DNA of 64,000 bases, from positions 1,605,754-1,669,753 of the forward strand of contig NW_024037058.1 in NCBI RefSeq assembly GCF_015706575.1, in the 5' to 3' direction. Positions 46,755 through 56,845 of the stretch are shown one piece after another. Within the stretch, counting starts at the first letter, position 1, and every line of letters begins with the position of its first letter. The notes under the pieces were generated by a model that was not told the origin of the DNA, made no database searches, and saw nothing but the letters and a program-made list of their open reading frames with translations. This stretch comes from Patiria miniata (Eukaryota; Echinodermata; Asteroidea; Valvatida; Asterinidae). The position numbers were made by a program, and so were the translations under genes.

Positions 46755-46784
<30 letters not shown>
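46755..46784 (+). repeat. Run of 30 G in an OSBP intron
   Basis: Uninterrupted G tract on the transcribed-sense strand. Its length is likely polymorphic and may be misread in sequencing. It could form G-quadruplex structures in the pre-mRNA. Confidence 0.8.
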
Positions 46785-46785
<1 letters not shown>

Positions 46786-47204
46786 ATACAACAAAACAAT
46801 GGCTGCCTCTGACATGTAGCGGCAGGGCAGGCCCACTCCCTGACCCCTGCCTGGCAACATGGTACTTCTTAAAGGAGATGAACCAATAGCTTCAACTTCC
46901 ACTCCTGGTTTCCGAAGTCTCAGACATGGCAAACCAACTCTCTACTGTAGACCAGCCATTTCCCCCCGTTTCTCTGATCTCCCAGCTCTCATCGTTGTCA
47001 AGAAAGATCCAGGAAGATCTGTTTAGAACTGTTGTCTGTCTAACATGGCCAATTATGGAAGCTTTTCAGACTAAAATGTCTCTTCGATTGTGCTGCCATG
47101 TGCATCTCCTTTGGGCATGGTTTTATACCCCTAACTTTCCCTTCCTCTGTCCTGAATTCTTGGGCTGGTTTGACACCAACCAATTCCAGCACCTTCAAGC
47201 CCCT

Positions 47205-47360
47205 CGTTGCAGAGTTGTAAGGAGTCACACTGAATTTTGTGACTCGAGTGACGTCGAGTCATTTTAAAGAAGTGACTTCAGTCAAGTCAAGTCATTAGTT
47301 CAAGAAGGTAGAGTCAAGTCAGGTCGAGTCACAGTGTGTGGTCAAGTTGAGTCAAGTTGA
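47205..47360. repeat. Degenerate GTCAAGTC/GAGTCAC repeat, hAT-like fragment
   Basis: CAGAGTTGTAAGGAGTCAC and GTGACTCGAGTGACGTCGAG resemble the left half of the hAT-like MITE at 35095. The rest is a decayed GTCAAGTCAAGT-type simple array. No right end or target duplication was found. Confidence 0.5.
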
Positions 47361-47577
47361 GGCCATGAAGCACGTTGGGACTCTTTGCAGCCGTTCCTGT
47401 GTCTGTGCAAGTAGTGGCACACAATGATCTCCACAATAACTCGCTGTAAACATAAAAAGGATCACTTTTGCACACATCCTGTTGCAAGTATAAAGCCTTG
47501 AAATAAGACTAGTAAATTGTCATCGCACGGATAGAGGGCTTCATGATGCAGGGCAAAGTTCATGTATGCATTGCATC

Positions 47578-47650
47578 TAGCCCAGGTTGGACGACGTCTT
47601 CATTGCATTGCATTTCGTTGCGTGTACACAACGGAGTCCAACCTGGGCTA
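47578..47650. repeat. Hairpin with 15-bp perfect arms
   Basis: TAGCCCAGGTTGGAC (47578-47592) is inverted as GTCCAACCTGGGCTA (47636-47650), with a 43-nt loop containing short CATTGCATT repeats. It lies in the GC-AG intron of OSBP. No function is claimed. Confidence 0.75.
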
Positions 47651-48282
47651 CATTGCATCCTGCATTTCGCTGCATGCTGCTATTGTTTTTTAGCTCCACT
47701 CACACCCCTGGTACCCACTAGTAGAATCAGCCAACACTTCTGAAGAGGGGGGGGGGGGGGATGTGAAAACAGAAATTGTGATCATTAGAAACTGAGCAGT
47801 TGAAGCTCTTGTCTTAATTCCAGTCACTTGTGCTTCGTTTCAAGTAGTTGCCCCCAATGTGTGTGCTAGAATCTCTGTCTGTGTAAGTCTGTAACTAGCA
47901 AGAAACATAAAATCACAAAGTCAATAGTAACTTTATGTAATGTAAAGTCTGTGCAGTGCCAGTCTTTATGTTGACACTTTTGCTCAAAATCTGATGATTT
48001 TTATTCACTGCTGCAAATGTGCAAAGCCAAAATTGCTGCCCCCTTTGGATGAAAATAAACAGGGTTTTTCAACATTTTCTCCATATATGTTATGCATTGT
48101 GAGATTAGCTGTGATGCAGACCTTTGAAATATGAAACACGAAAGTGCACGTTAACAAGAGTTATTTGTATAACTTAGTTCTGTGTTGGACTCGGATTTGT
48201 TTGAGTTTGCTTGATGATCACAGTGTTTCCATTACTCTCATCACATTCCTTCACTAATGTCACAGCATTTTGAACTTTGCAG

Positions 48283-48425
48283 GCAAACCTTGTGATAGCT
48301 ACAAGCCAGTGTGGTTTGACAGAAAGATGGACCCACTGACCAAGACTATCACATACATCTACAACAGCAGATACTGGGATTGTAAAGAGAAGGGAGAATG
48401 GCCCGAGTGCCAGGACATCTTTTAG
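48283..48425 (+). CDS. OSBP: OSBP terminal exon with stop codon
   Basis: After completing a Gly codon the exon encodes KPCDSYKPVWFDRKMDPLTK, TITYIYNSRYWDCKEKGEWP and ECQDIF, then TAG at 48423-48425. WF.R..DP.T....Y...YWECKEK..W..CPDIF is the typical end of OSBP and OSBP2. The 46-residue length and final DIF match vertebrate OSBP, so the protein ends naturally here. Confidence 0.96.
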
Positions 48426-49320
48426 AACAATGCTATACACTCAGTGCTTCCTGTCCTCAAGACAAGGTTTGTGAAGGTGATCATGGATCTGATGGCAGGT
48501 TCATTAGACAGCCAGTGTGTCAATGCTGTAAAGCAGACACCATGTCTTACCAACCCTGCAGGTGAAACATGAACCTATACCTGCTATCCTGTCTACCATA
48601 AATGATTCAGTTTACATATTTGCATTGCAAGAGTTGAAAGTTTCAGAATGCTTGTGGAGCCATTATGAGATTATAAAAAAAAATTGGAGATAATTTTTCC
48701 CAATTTTTAAGAATATTTAAATTACTAGTATATATTGCATTTACAAAGATTGTTCCATTGTGTTTTATGCTTTGCTTATCTTAAAGCTAGTTTCTGGAGA
48801 AAAACTTAAGTGTGGAAGTTGTGTAGGTTGATTTTTTTTTGTACATACATATAGTTGTGAAAAAGCAAAATAAATTGGAGAATGCCCACTATAATCCAGA
48901 ACGCCTATTTTAATACCGGTGCAGCATGAATTTAGGTTTTATGAAATACGGACTCATTGGTGGTAGTGCGCATACTTATGCATAGATAATTAGAAGAGGG
49001 ACCGGTCACATGAGAGGGTTTAACCAATAAAAGGAAAAAAGAGTCCGATTTTCATACGAGTCCGATTTTCATATGACACCGGTATATGGTATAGTGTTGC
49101 AGTTTGAGAGTGTTCAGAACATTTCACCTCAGAAATTTGACAACAGTCATTGATCCAATGCTTCACTGAAGGATCTGTGTTTCATGGCTTTGTAGACATT
49201 TCTTTGGAAATTGATATTCAAAGCTTGTTTTGATAGTTCAATTCTTGAAGCTAATCATGGAAAACCTAATTACAAATGTAATTTTCAACTTACAATGTCT
49301 GAAATAAAATGGTTGAACTT
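48426..49320 (+). other. OSBP: OSBP 3' UTR region with polyadenylation signals
   Basis: AATAAA occurs at 48869-48874 and 49303-49308, giving candidate 3' ends about 450 and 880 bases past the stop. A CCGGTGT-ended MITE copy (48916-49080) lies between them. If the distal site is used, the UTR contains that MITE. Confidence 0.6.
48916..49080. mobile_element. CCGGTGT-ended MITE, copy 2
   Basis: It starts CCGGTGCAGCATG and ends TCATATGACACCGG. It shares GGACTCATTGGTGGTAGTGC and the repeated TCCGATTTTCATA with 29354-29564. TA flanks both ends, which may be a target duplication. It lies within the possible OSBP 3' UTR. Confidence 0.6.
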
Positions 49321-49702
49321 GAACTTGACATGGTAGAATAAACAGTGTTTATTACTCTAGAGTCAGAACTTATAATTCTGTATTCACACATGGCACGCTG
49401 CTTAAGAAAAGAATTAAAGTAATGCATGTATGAATTTAAGATGTGTATTAAAATATAATGAATGAACAAGCAAATAAATAAGACACTAAAAATATTTATA
49501 AAAAAGGTATTTAAGCAATGAAGTGCGGATTCAATCTTCCCAAACTGAGATCATAACTTTACAAATAAACGGTGAGAGAGTCAAGGTGTAATAAAATGAC
49601 CATAGATTGTGGCAGTTATGGATCAATGTCTTCACAGCCAAAGGTTGTGGTTCTTATATATTATTTTTCAAGTATGTTACAGTAAATGTGTGCATGACTT
49701 GA
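49321..49702. other. Intergenic or 3' UTR of the minus-strand gene
   Basis: AT-rich, with several AATAAA-like words on both strands. It probably contains the 3' ends of two convergent genes, OSBP (+) and the candidate (-) gene. Nothing else recognised. Confidence 0.4.
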
Positions 49703-49816
49703 TTAGTTCCTGTGCTGCTTAGCCTCCTCGTATGTCAAATCAGTGTCCAAGTGAAAAGCATATCCAAATAACTTGATAACATCATCTTTGTTTCGGCAAC
49801 CTTTGGCAAGTTGAGA
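49703..49816 (-). CDS. Candidate terminal exon of an unassigned minus-strand gene
   Basis: After a splice-acceptor-like TTCTAG (minus strand), an open 37-codon segment reads SQLAKGCRNKDDVIKLFGYA, then FHLDTDLTYEEAKQHRN and TAA. The composition is that of a conserved helical protein end and an in-frame stop lies just before the acceptor, so this behaves like a true last exon. I do not recognise the family. It is too short for a usual ORF scan. Confidence 0.45.
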   Translation of the reverse strand, partial: SQLAKGCRNKDDVIKLFGYAFHLDTDLTYEEAKQHRN

Positions 49817-50612
49817 CTAGAACCATAGACAACCATATACATGTACATGTAGTTCAACATAAATACCGGTAGTTTGACTAACTTGACTAGAATTCACACT
49901 GGTCCACCATACAGCTGTGTGGTTGGGAATGGTACTTTCTAAAGGTTACTTAACACTTTAATTGGAATGAAACTACATGCACACAGACATGTTCTTGTCT
50001 GCGGGCGAAATCTTTGAAAATTAACTTTCAGGGTTTGTTTCCCTAATATAATGATCCCAGTATGTGCTAAAAATTGTTTTGATATGTGCATTACTTTTTG
50101 TTAAAATTTGAAAAATAGGCCTATTTACGTGCATTGCAATATCTGTCAATGTTTTCAAGCCTCACAAATACTAATATGGTTCCTATCCATTATGGTGTGC
50201 AGTAACAATTTGGAGAAAAGCCTCCTTCACGGGTTATTAATTGGTCAATATCACCCTTTTTGACAGCTTCCATTGGTCGATACCGAGACCCACGCCAAGT
50301 CACACTGAGTGACGCTGAGTGACACTAATGAATATGCTGTCATTATGTTGCCGGGCAGAAATCAGTCAACCATAGCGCATTGCTGAACAGTGCACTTGGG
50401 TTGGGTGGAACAGAAATCCTTGTTGAAATTTTCCTTGGAGATAGTTCAAGGTGTAACACTAGCGTTTGCAACAACTGATTAAGCTAAAATTTGGAAATTC
50501 TTAGATGATGTAAGTGTTTAACTACTCATGAAATAACAACATGAAGAAATTTCTAGAAATTAAAATAAATACATAGATTTGGGAAAGGTTTCGAACGAAA
50601 TATCTTCCAGAC

Positions 50613-50756
50613 TTGAAGGTCAGCTTTACCAGTAACCAGCGATGACGTTTCGGCATCGATGACGGTGATTTTTTCACTGACATGAAGTTTAGAGTTTCTT
50701 CTTCCGTTATAATCTAACATTTCAATCATACTGACCATATTGTCTTTGTGGTGCAT
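50613..50756 (-). CDS. Candidate upstream exon of the same minus-strand gene
   Basis: From an ATG at 50754-50756 the frame reads MHHKDNMVSMIEMLDYNGRR, then NSKLHVSEKITVIDAETSSL and VTGKADLQ. It looks like real protein. Possible donors are G|GTAAAG (exon end 50630, phase 1) or CAA|GTCTGG (exon end 50613, phase 0). Only the second joins the terminal exon at 49816 in frame without a further exon. Start, donor and product are uncertain. Confidence 0.38.
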
Positions 50757-50829
50757 GAATTTCACTACTCTGTTATAGCGTCTAAGTACGTAATTGGATT
50801 AGCTTTGCTTAACAATGGCAGTCGCTTTG

Positions 50830-51877
50830 CCTTCGCAACCATATGGCTACATAGTTGGACTTGTCTAGACCACCAATCAGGACCAGCCAACTGAGGTCAG
50901 TGACATCACTGGTTGCCAATAGCCAAGCACATTATGCAGGTGTAAGTTATATCATGAATCAGCCACTAGTGGACCATTGGTCCTTGATCAAACTCAGATG
51001 CAAATCCGAGAATAACGTAGCAGCAAGTATATTTGAATAAAATATTGTTTAAAGTCATCCTTACTTAAATATTCAAATGGAGGGGAGAAGTTATTCTGAT
51101 TATTTAAGCACCGAATAGAAAAAGAGGGGAAAAAATAACAAAAATATGCAAGCCATACTAATTTGCATTTCAGACAAATTAATGGAGCAGTCCATAGAAA
51201 GAGGCCTCATGTTGTAGTTATTGAAAGACATTACAATTTGTATCAAAGAATAAAATTGTTAGACAATTAAACTTGTCATTCAAGACAATATCTCAATTAT
51301 GATTTGATGATCACGTAATTAATATATGGTGTGAAAAACCTGTAATATAACATAATAAAGAAAAGTCTCAGTCCCACATTTTGTGTTTTCAAGATTATGA
51401 TTGGCAATGGCCTGACATCGTAGTCTGCTGTAAAATCCATGGCGTTTTGTATTAAGGGTGCAAATGACACTGGTGCCATTTGCACCCCTCCCCCGAGGGG
51501 GGAATTAAAATGAAAACCATGCTTATAAATCACAACAGACAATTATTGTTTGTTCTACTATCACACCATGGTATTATTTATAATGATTGTTTTTTGAGGT
51601 AACAATGATAATAAAAAAGTCACTTTTGTCCAGACAGGATTTGTCCTTTTTTGACACCATATGCATATTCAATAGTCCTGTGCTTCAGTCTTTGAATCGG
51701 TATGTGTCTGCATTGATACGCTTGTATCCCCAATGACATCAAAAGCCCCAGGTAACATCACCTGTCTGGTGTACAGGGTCCTTTTCCAGCTGAAATCAAA
51801 ACTGGGAGCAGGGTTCCATGCTATAACTAGCAAACAGCTTGAGCACTGCCCCACATCATCTTCTTGGGTTTAATGTT
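50830..51877. other. Intergenic stretch, nothing recognised
   Basis: No gene, repeat or RNA was recognised. The region just left of 50800 may include the promoter of the minus-strand candidate. CATTTGCACCC and GGTGCAAATG words form a short inverted pair at about 51458-51490. Confidence 0.35.
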
Positions 51878-52395
51878 TAATGTGCAAATCCGACCTGAAA
51901 CTGAAACCGACCCAACCTGAAACCGACTTAGAGTCAGGTCTGGTTGGTTTGTCCATTCCAGGTCACATTCAGTTTTGCGTTTGCCATTTTCAGGTCGGTT
52001 AAGCCATTTCGGAAAAACCCAAAACCAAAATATACCGAAACAGAATGGAAATTCACAATTGGTGCACCATTTAGTGCAGAGTCACTGCGCGCGGTGCGAC
52101 TAACAATGGTTTGTGGTCCGTCTTGATCGGTCTATAGTATGTAGGCCCACCAGTTGGTCACGCGAGTATCAGACGGCATGATTCAGTTACTGAAAGCCGA
52201 CATTTTATTTTACGCGAAAAGGGTCCGTTCAGGCGCAAAATGTGGATCACATTTGCGGAAGCCACATATTCAAGGTTTTTTTTTCAGGTCGGTTTTCTTT
52301 GAATTTTTGTGGGGTCAGAATTTTTGTTTCGGTAGACCAGTTCGGTTTCTGTTCGGATTCGGTTTACAAAATAAATGTCTTGGGTCACTGGCACG
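51878..52395. repeat. Dispersed GGTCGG-rich repeat, copy 2
   Basis: Diverged copy of 43360-43975: AATGTGCAAATCCGACCTGA, TTTCAGGTCGGTTAAGCCAT and AGAGTCACTGCGCGCGGTGC line up in order, and the right end has TCGGTTTCTGTTCGGATTCGG. Ends not fixed. Confidence 0.5.
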
Positions 52396-52616
52396 ATATA
52401 AAAAATTATCAAAACAACTGTTGACTGCTGTGATGTGGAACATATGTCATATTTAACCCGTTGGGTAGGCAAATATTTCATTGGGCATTGCCTATCTAAG
52501 TTGTGAATAGTTTTTATGTTAGGACAGAGAAGAAAAAAAAGATTCGCAAAATTGACCCTTTTCCAGTGCAACAATTTGTTTCAGTTAAAAAAATTGCATC
52601 CCTTTTGGGTTTGATT

Positions 52617-52642
52617 ATGGTTAGGGTTAGGGTTAGGGTTTA
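52617..52642 (+). repeat. Short interstitial TTAGGG run
   Basis: About four units of GGTTAG in a row, matching the animal telomere repeat. It is far too short to suggest a chromosome end and sits just left of the Helentron-like cluster. Confidence 0.85.
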
Positions 52643-53346
52643 TTTGTTCATATCATAGCACAAACAACATAATAAACAGGAAACTATACTAGAGGTTGGC
52701 ATTTGTTGAGTTACAAACGCAGAGTGGTCGGGCGGACAGCCTTTTCATTATACACTGCCCATTTAAGTTAGTAATATATATGTCTATGTAGAACGAAGGA
52801 TCACGAAATTAAATCCCTTCCAGTACAATAAATTATTTTGTTACAAAAATAATCTTTAACGGTGTGATAAATTTTAGGAAACATTGAAGGCGTGCAAAAG
52901 TGTGATATCTGGTTTGGTGACGTCATCAGTGAAAAACGGTATACTGATGAAGTTTGGAGAGGCTAAATTTTCAATGTTAAGTTGAAATAACGTATGAAAA
53001 TATGGGAAATATAATTTGTATTAATAACAACTAACTTCCGGTTTGATCACGTATTAATTACACCTAACTTACGGTTTGATGACCTCACAGCATTAGAGAT
53101 TTAAAGGTGAACATTGTAATGGATATCGTTATTTGGACTACGAAAATACGACAGGGATCAAATGATAGAATTTAAAAGTAACTTCCGGTCTGATGACGTC
53201 ATGAATTTGCAACCTTGCCAATTTGCCTGTGGTTTATCAGAGAATATCAAGGGGCAATTTTGTAAAATTTGAAAGGATGGTTTTTAAATTAAAGAAAGCA
53301 AACACTTTTTTATGTGCCGCTAGGGGGCGCCCTTTTGAAAGATTAC

Positions 53347-54576
53347 GTCATCACCAGTGTTGGAGCAAAGGCTTTGACCCTCAAGGTCAAGGCCAAGGCC
53401 AAGGCTTTGACCCTCAAGCCTCGAGGCCAAGGCCAAGGCTTAACCCTCAAGGCCAAGGCCAAGGCCAAGGCCAAGGCCCTGTTTTATGAAATGACCACTG
53501 ATATAGAACTAATTACATGTATAGTCAAATGAGTGACACATCATCACGCAAGGGCGGATCCAGAACACAATTTGGGGGGAGGGAGGGGCAAAGAAATTTT
53601 GGTCCCCCCAAAAAAAGTGGGTCAAAAAATTACGGCTTGGGCTTCGGGGCCCGCTTAAGGGCCCCGAAAAAAAAAATTTGGATTCGAGATGCTCTGTGGT
53701 GCGATTTGAGGCAATTTCTGACCATTTTAACCGATGTTTTTTTAGGAAAAGATGGTGGTGTACTCATTGCCTGCCTTTATTACGACGTCACATTAAAAAA
53801 AATGGTTTCGTTTTTTTTTTAGGGGGGGGGGCGCATGGCCCCTTTTGGCCCCCCTGGATCCACCCTTATCATCACGAATTGCTCGTTACGAAGAACAACA
53901 TTTCTTTAATTGCAATCAACATGCTCGCATAGGCCTACACCATTTTATGACTGCACTGTATCTATTAAAGTATAAGTTCAGGTCTTCAATATGGTTTAAC
54001 TAAACAAAATAATGATTTACTTCTATATTGACACACAATTCTCCCAAGTGTAACAAAAGGGGGATCCAAGAAACTGATTTGGGAAATGTTTATTTGCTGG
54101 CCCAACATGGTCAGAAATATCAGCATTATCTAAAACAGATACATGCAAATCTTTAGCACTTATCAGGGAGACATATACAACCAATCAGATCTATTCCATA
54201 GTTATATGCAATTAAAGTGATCATCTCATTAGCCCCACAAGTGTACAGAATATTTTTGCAGCAAATCTACTACAATGGTAACAAAATGTGAAAGTGTGCC
54301 CAACACACAAATCTATAGGGTGCTTCCCTCCTCCATGGTAATACAATTAAAATGGTAGCAGCAAAATTTCGAACAGATTTATCTGGAAAATGCAAAATCT
54401 ATGGGCCTTGAAGAGCCTTGACTCAAAATTGCAAGGCCCTGAACTCTCAAGGCAAAGGCCAAGGCCAAGGCTTTTGCCCTCAAGCCTCGAGGCCAAGGCC
54501 AAGGCCCTAAAATCCAGCCTTAAGGCAGCCTTAAGGCCAAGGCCCAGCATCAAGGCACTACATCACTGGTCATCAC
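53347..54576. mobile_element. hAT-like element with CAAGGCC repeats and 8-bp target duplication
   Basis: The element 53355-54568 (1214 bp) starts CAGTGTTGGAG and ends with the inverse of CAGTGATGTAG. GTCATCAC flanks both sides (53347-53354, 54569-54576), a perfect 8-bp duplication as hAT makes. Arrays of CAAGGCCAAGG lie just inside both ends (53377-53480, 54415-54555). The centre contains another inserted element. No transposase; frames across the CAAGGCC arrays only translate the repeat. Confidence 0.85.
53540..53877. mobile_element. 318-bp GGATCCA-ended element nested in the hAT-like element
   Basis: The element 53550-53867 has 14-bp TIRs, AAGGGCGGATCCAG and CTGGATCCACCCTT. It is flanked by ATCATCACGC (53540-53549) and ATCATCACGA (53868-53877), a 10-bp duplication with one change. 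A duplication of 9-10 bp fits Mutator-like elements, but no transposase is present to confirm. G and C runs lie inside. A relative end (CTGGATCCACCGT) is near 61469. Confidence 0.68.
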
Positions 54577-55419
54577 ACTGTTTTTTTTTGTGACAAGCAT
54601 TCCTCACTAAACTTTTTCATAATTGAAATGTTTGTAGTAAAATGCTTCCGTTTTGAGTTATTTTCGGTTTTTATCGCACTTTCGGTAACACCGGAAGTAG
54701 TGGTTTTGTGTCCGGGGACAAGAAATTTTTCTCACGGCATAGTCTACAACCTCACGAAAAAACGAACACAATACTCTATTTAGTTCAAAAGATATAGTGC
54801 AAACTATTTTGTCCAAATTTGCCCTGAAATCGCTTGTAATTTGATATCTGATGACGTCATGATGACGTAACAAAATTTATAACATCTTCGTAGCATGGTA
54901 CAAGTTCACATTAGGTTTCTGGGTCATACCGTAAGCCGTTTGGAAGAAAATCTGCTTTGTTTTGATTTCAGGCTAAAGTCTTCATTTTAAATTCACCCAA
55001 CTTTGACCTTCCGGTAGACCCAGAAGTAAAGGTCAAGCGAGTTCACGTACACGACAGAAAATGTTTATCAATTCATGGTCTATCCGATTACGAAATACAA
55101 ACATCATTGATTATTTTGTTCAAGAGTTATAGGTGAAAGTAATTGATCACTTTTTCAGCTGAAATCGCTTGTAATTTGACACCCGATGATGTCATCATGA
55201 CGTCAGAGTCATATGAACCACTAGGGATGAGGGTCGATATATATTGAAAGTTACAAGTTCATATCATGAACCGTTTAGGAGAAAAGCCGTGGAGAAGTAT
55301 TGTCCGGAAAAAAGAAAGAAACATTTATCAGAACAAAAACAGAGAGTGGTCGGGTTGTGCCCGACCACTCAATTAATCGTAACAGATCCAAAGAGTGGTC
55401 GGGTTGTGCCCGACCACTC

Positions 55420-55601
55420 AATTAATTACAAAACAGGTAAGGGAGGAAGGGGCAAAGAAGCAAAAAGTGGCCAAGGAATTATAAAACAATACTATAATTT
55501 TCGTCAATCTGTGAGATGACATGAATATACAATTTATTGGGATACTTAATTATCAGTATTATTTGTCAGTAGCAACGTTTTCATGTAGTTTTTGAAGTTC
55601 T
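55420..55601. other. LINE 3' end and junction
   Basis: Sequence between the Helentron-like 5' end and the LINE coding frame. It is probably the 3' UTR of the LINE in minus orientation. No poly-A or target duplication could be fixed. Confidence 0.35.
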
Positions 55602-56090
55602 TCATTGATCTAAAGATAGGCATTGGTTTAAGGTGGTTCCACAATAGAGGTCCTTGGTTTCTGACAGTCGATAAGTAAAGAGATGTTCTAGCTTTATGGA
55701 GATGACAGTTTGAGGCTGACCTTGTATTATGAGAATGGATATCCGAGTTTTTGTTAAATAGCGAATGTATAGTTTTGGGTAATTTATTTGTTTCGAATTT
55801 ATAATTAATACCCCAAGATGGTATTTATACAAGTCAAAAACAGATAAGGTTTTGTATTTACTAAACAGTGGTGCTGAATGTTCTGTGTATCTGGAGTTAT
55901 TAATTATGCTAAGTGTTTTCTTTTGCATAATATACAATTTATTGATAAAGGATGGGTAGGTGTTACCCCATGCTAAAATACCATATTGAAGGTGAGGCAG
56001 GGACAACGTATTATAAATGGAAAATAAGATATCTGAAGGTAATTCGTGTTTTAATTTTCTCAAGATACCCTGGTACCATCTGTCAATGGG
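55602..56090 (-). pseudogene. Non-LTR retrotransposon RT C-terminal fragment
   Basis: The minus-strand frame of about 160 residues reads GILRKLKHELPSDILFSIYN, then LSLPHLQYGILAWGNTYP and IMQKKTLSIINNSRYTEHSA, then PLFSKYKTLSVFDLYKYHLG. This is the thumb-side end of Jockey/CR1-type LINE reverse transcriptases: LY..L..P.L.YG...WG, then QK...I, then PLF....L...D.Y. The polymerase motifs are missing, so it is a 5'-truncated copy. It lies between two family-2 Helentron-like pieces. Confidence 0.8.
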
Positions 56091-56109
56091 GGCGCTGTTC
56101 AAAACCGAC

Positions 56110-56493
56110 AATTATGCACACAAAGGGCCAATATATGGTGCTTTTCAGGGCGATACATGTGCGAAATTCTGAAAAAGGCACCCAAAACCGTACTCTATTT
56201 AATAGTTCAAAAGATATAGCACAAACTATTTTGTCAAAATTTGCCCTTAAATCGCTATTAATTTGATACCTGATGACGTCATGATGACGTAACAAAATTT
56301 ATAACATCGTCGTAACATGGCGCAAGTTCATACAAGGTTTTGTGATTGTACCGTAAACCGTTCGGAAGAAATTTGCTTTGTTTTGATTTCAGGCTAATGT
56401 CTTCATTTTGAATTCACCTAACTTTGACCTTCCGGTAGACCCGGAAGTAAAGGTCTCATTACAGAAATCTCATTACAGAATACAAACATCATT
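56110..56493 (-). mobile_element. Helentron-like family 2, truncated minus-strand piece
   Basis: Matches 54700-55110 in minus orientation (TAGTTCAAAAGATATAG, CCTGATGACGTCATGATGAC, CCGGTAGACCCGGAAGTAAA). It stops abruptly at ACAAACATCATT, where a plus-strand unit of the same family begins. Confidence 0.65.
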
Positions 56494-56845
56494 GAGTGGT
56501 CGGGCAGAACCCGACCACTGTCTGGATTTGTTCTCATTGAGTGGTCGGGCACAACCCGACCACTGTCTGGATTTGTTCTCATTGAGTGGTCGGGCACAAC
56601 CCGACCACTCTCTGTTATTGTTCTGATAAATCTTTTTTTTTTTCCCCGGACAATACTTCTCCGCGGCTTTTCTCCTAAACGGTTCATGTTATGAACTTGT
56701 AACTTTCAATATATATCGACCCTCATCCCTAGTGGTGCATATTACTCTGACGTCATGATGACGTCATCGGGTATCAAATTACAAGCAATTTTAGCTGAAA
56801 AAGTGACCAATTACTTTCACCTATAACTCTTGTACAAAATAATAA

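Larger units (their letters stand above)
46360..48282 (+). other. GC-AG intron of OSBP
   Basis: The donor is GCAAGT (46360-46365) and the acceptor is TTTGCAG. GC-AG introns are a minor but normal class in animals and often support alternative splicing. The intron holds a run of 30 G (46755-46784), GTCAAGTCAAGTC-type repeats at 47230-47355, and a hairpin. Confidence 0.85.
52689..55419 (-). mobile_element. Helentron-like family 2, minus-strand unit with nested hAT-like element
   Basis: On the minus strand two 5' ends stand in tandem, at 55393-55419 and 55344-55370. Each is the palindrome GAGTGGTCGGG(CACAA)CCCGACCACTC preceded by TT. The 3' end is at 52689-52733: GCCCGACCACTC, a hairpin around CGTTTGTAACTCAACAAA, then AACCTCTAG, next to T. 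The interior holds TGACGTCA, CCGGAAGT and GCCGCTAGGGGGCGCC (53316-53331). A hAT-like element is inserted at 53355-54568. No protein coding is seen. Confidence 0.75.

Noticed and set aside
50390..50515. Possible 5' non-coding exon of a plus-strand gene, with CCAAT words upstream and a GTAAGTG donor near 50510
   Set aside because: The signals are suggestive, but no plus-strand coding exon follows within the window.
52617..52642. Telomere
   Set aside because: Only about four TTAGGG units with ordinary sequence on both sides.
53223..53532. Overlapping frames rich in Gly-Gln or Lys-Ala
   Set aside because: They only translate the CAAGGCC arrays of the hAT-like element.
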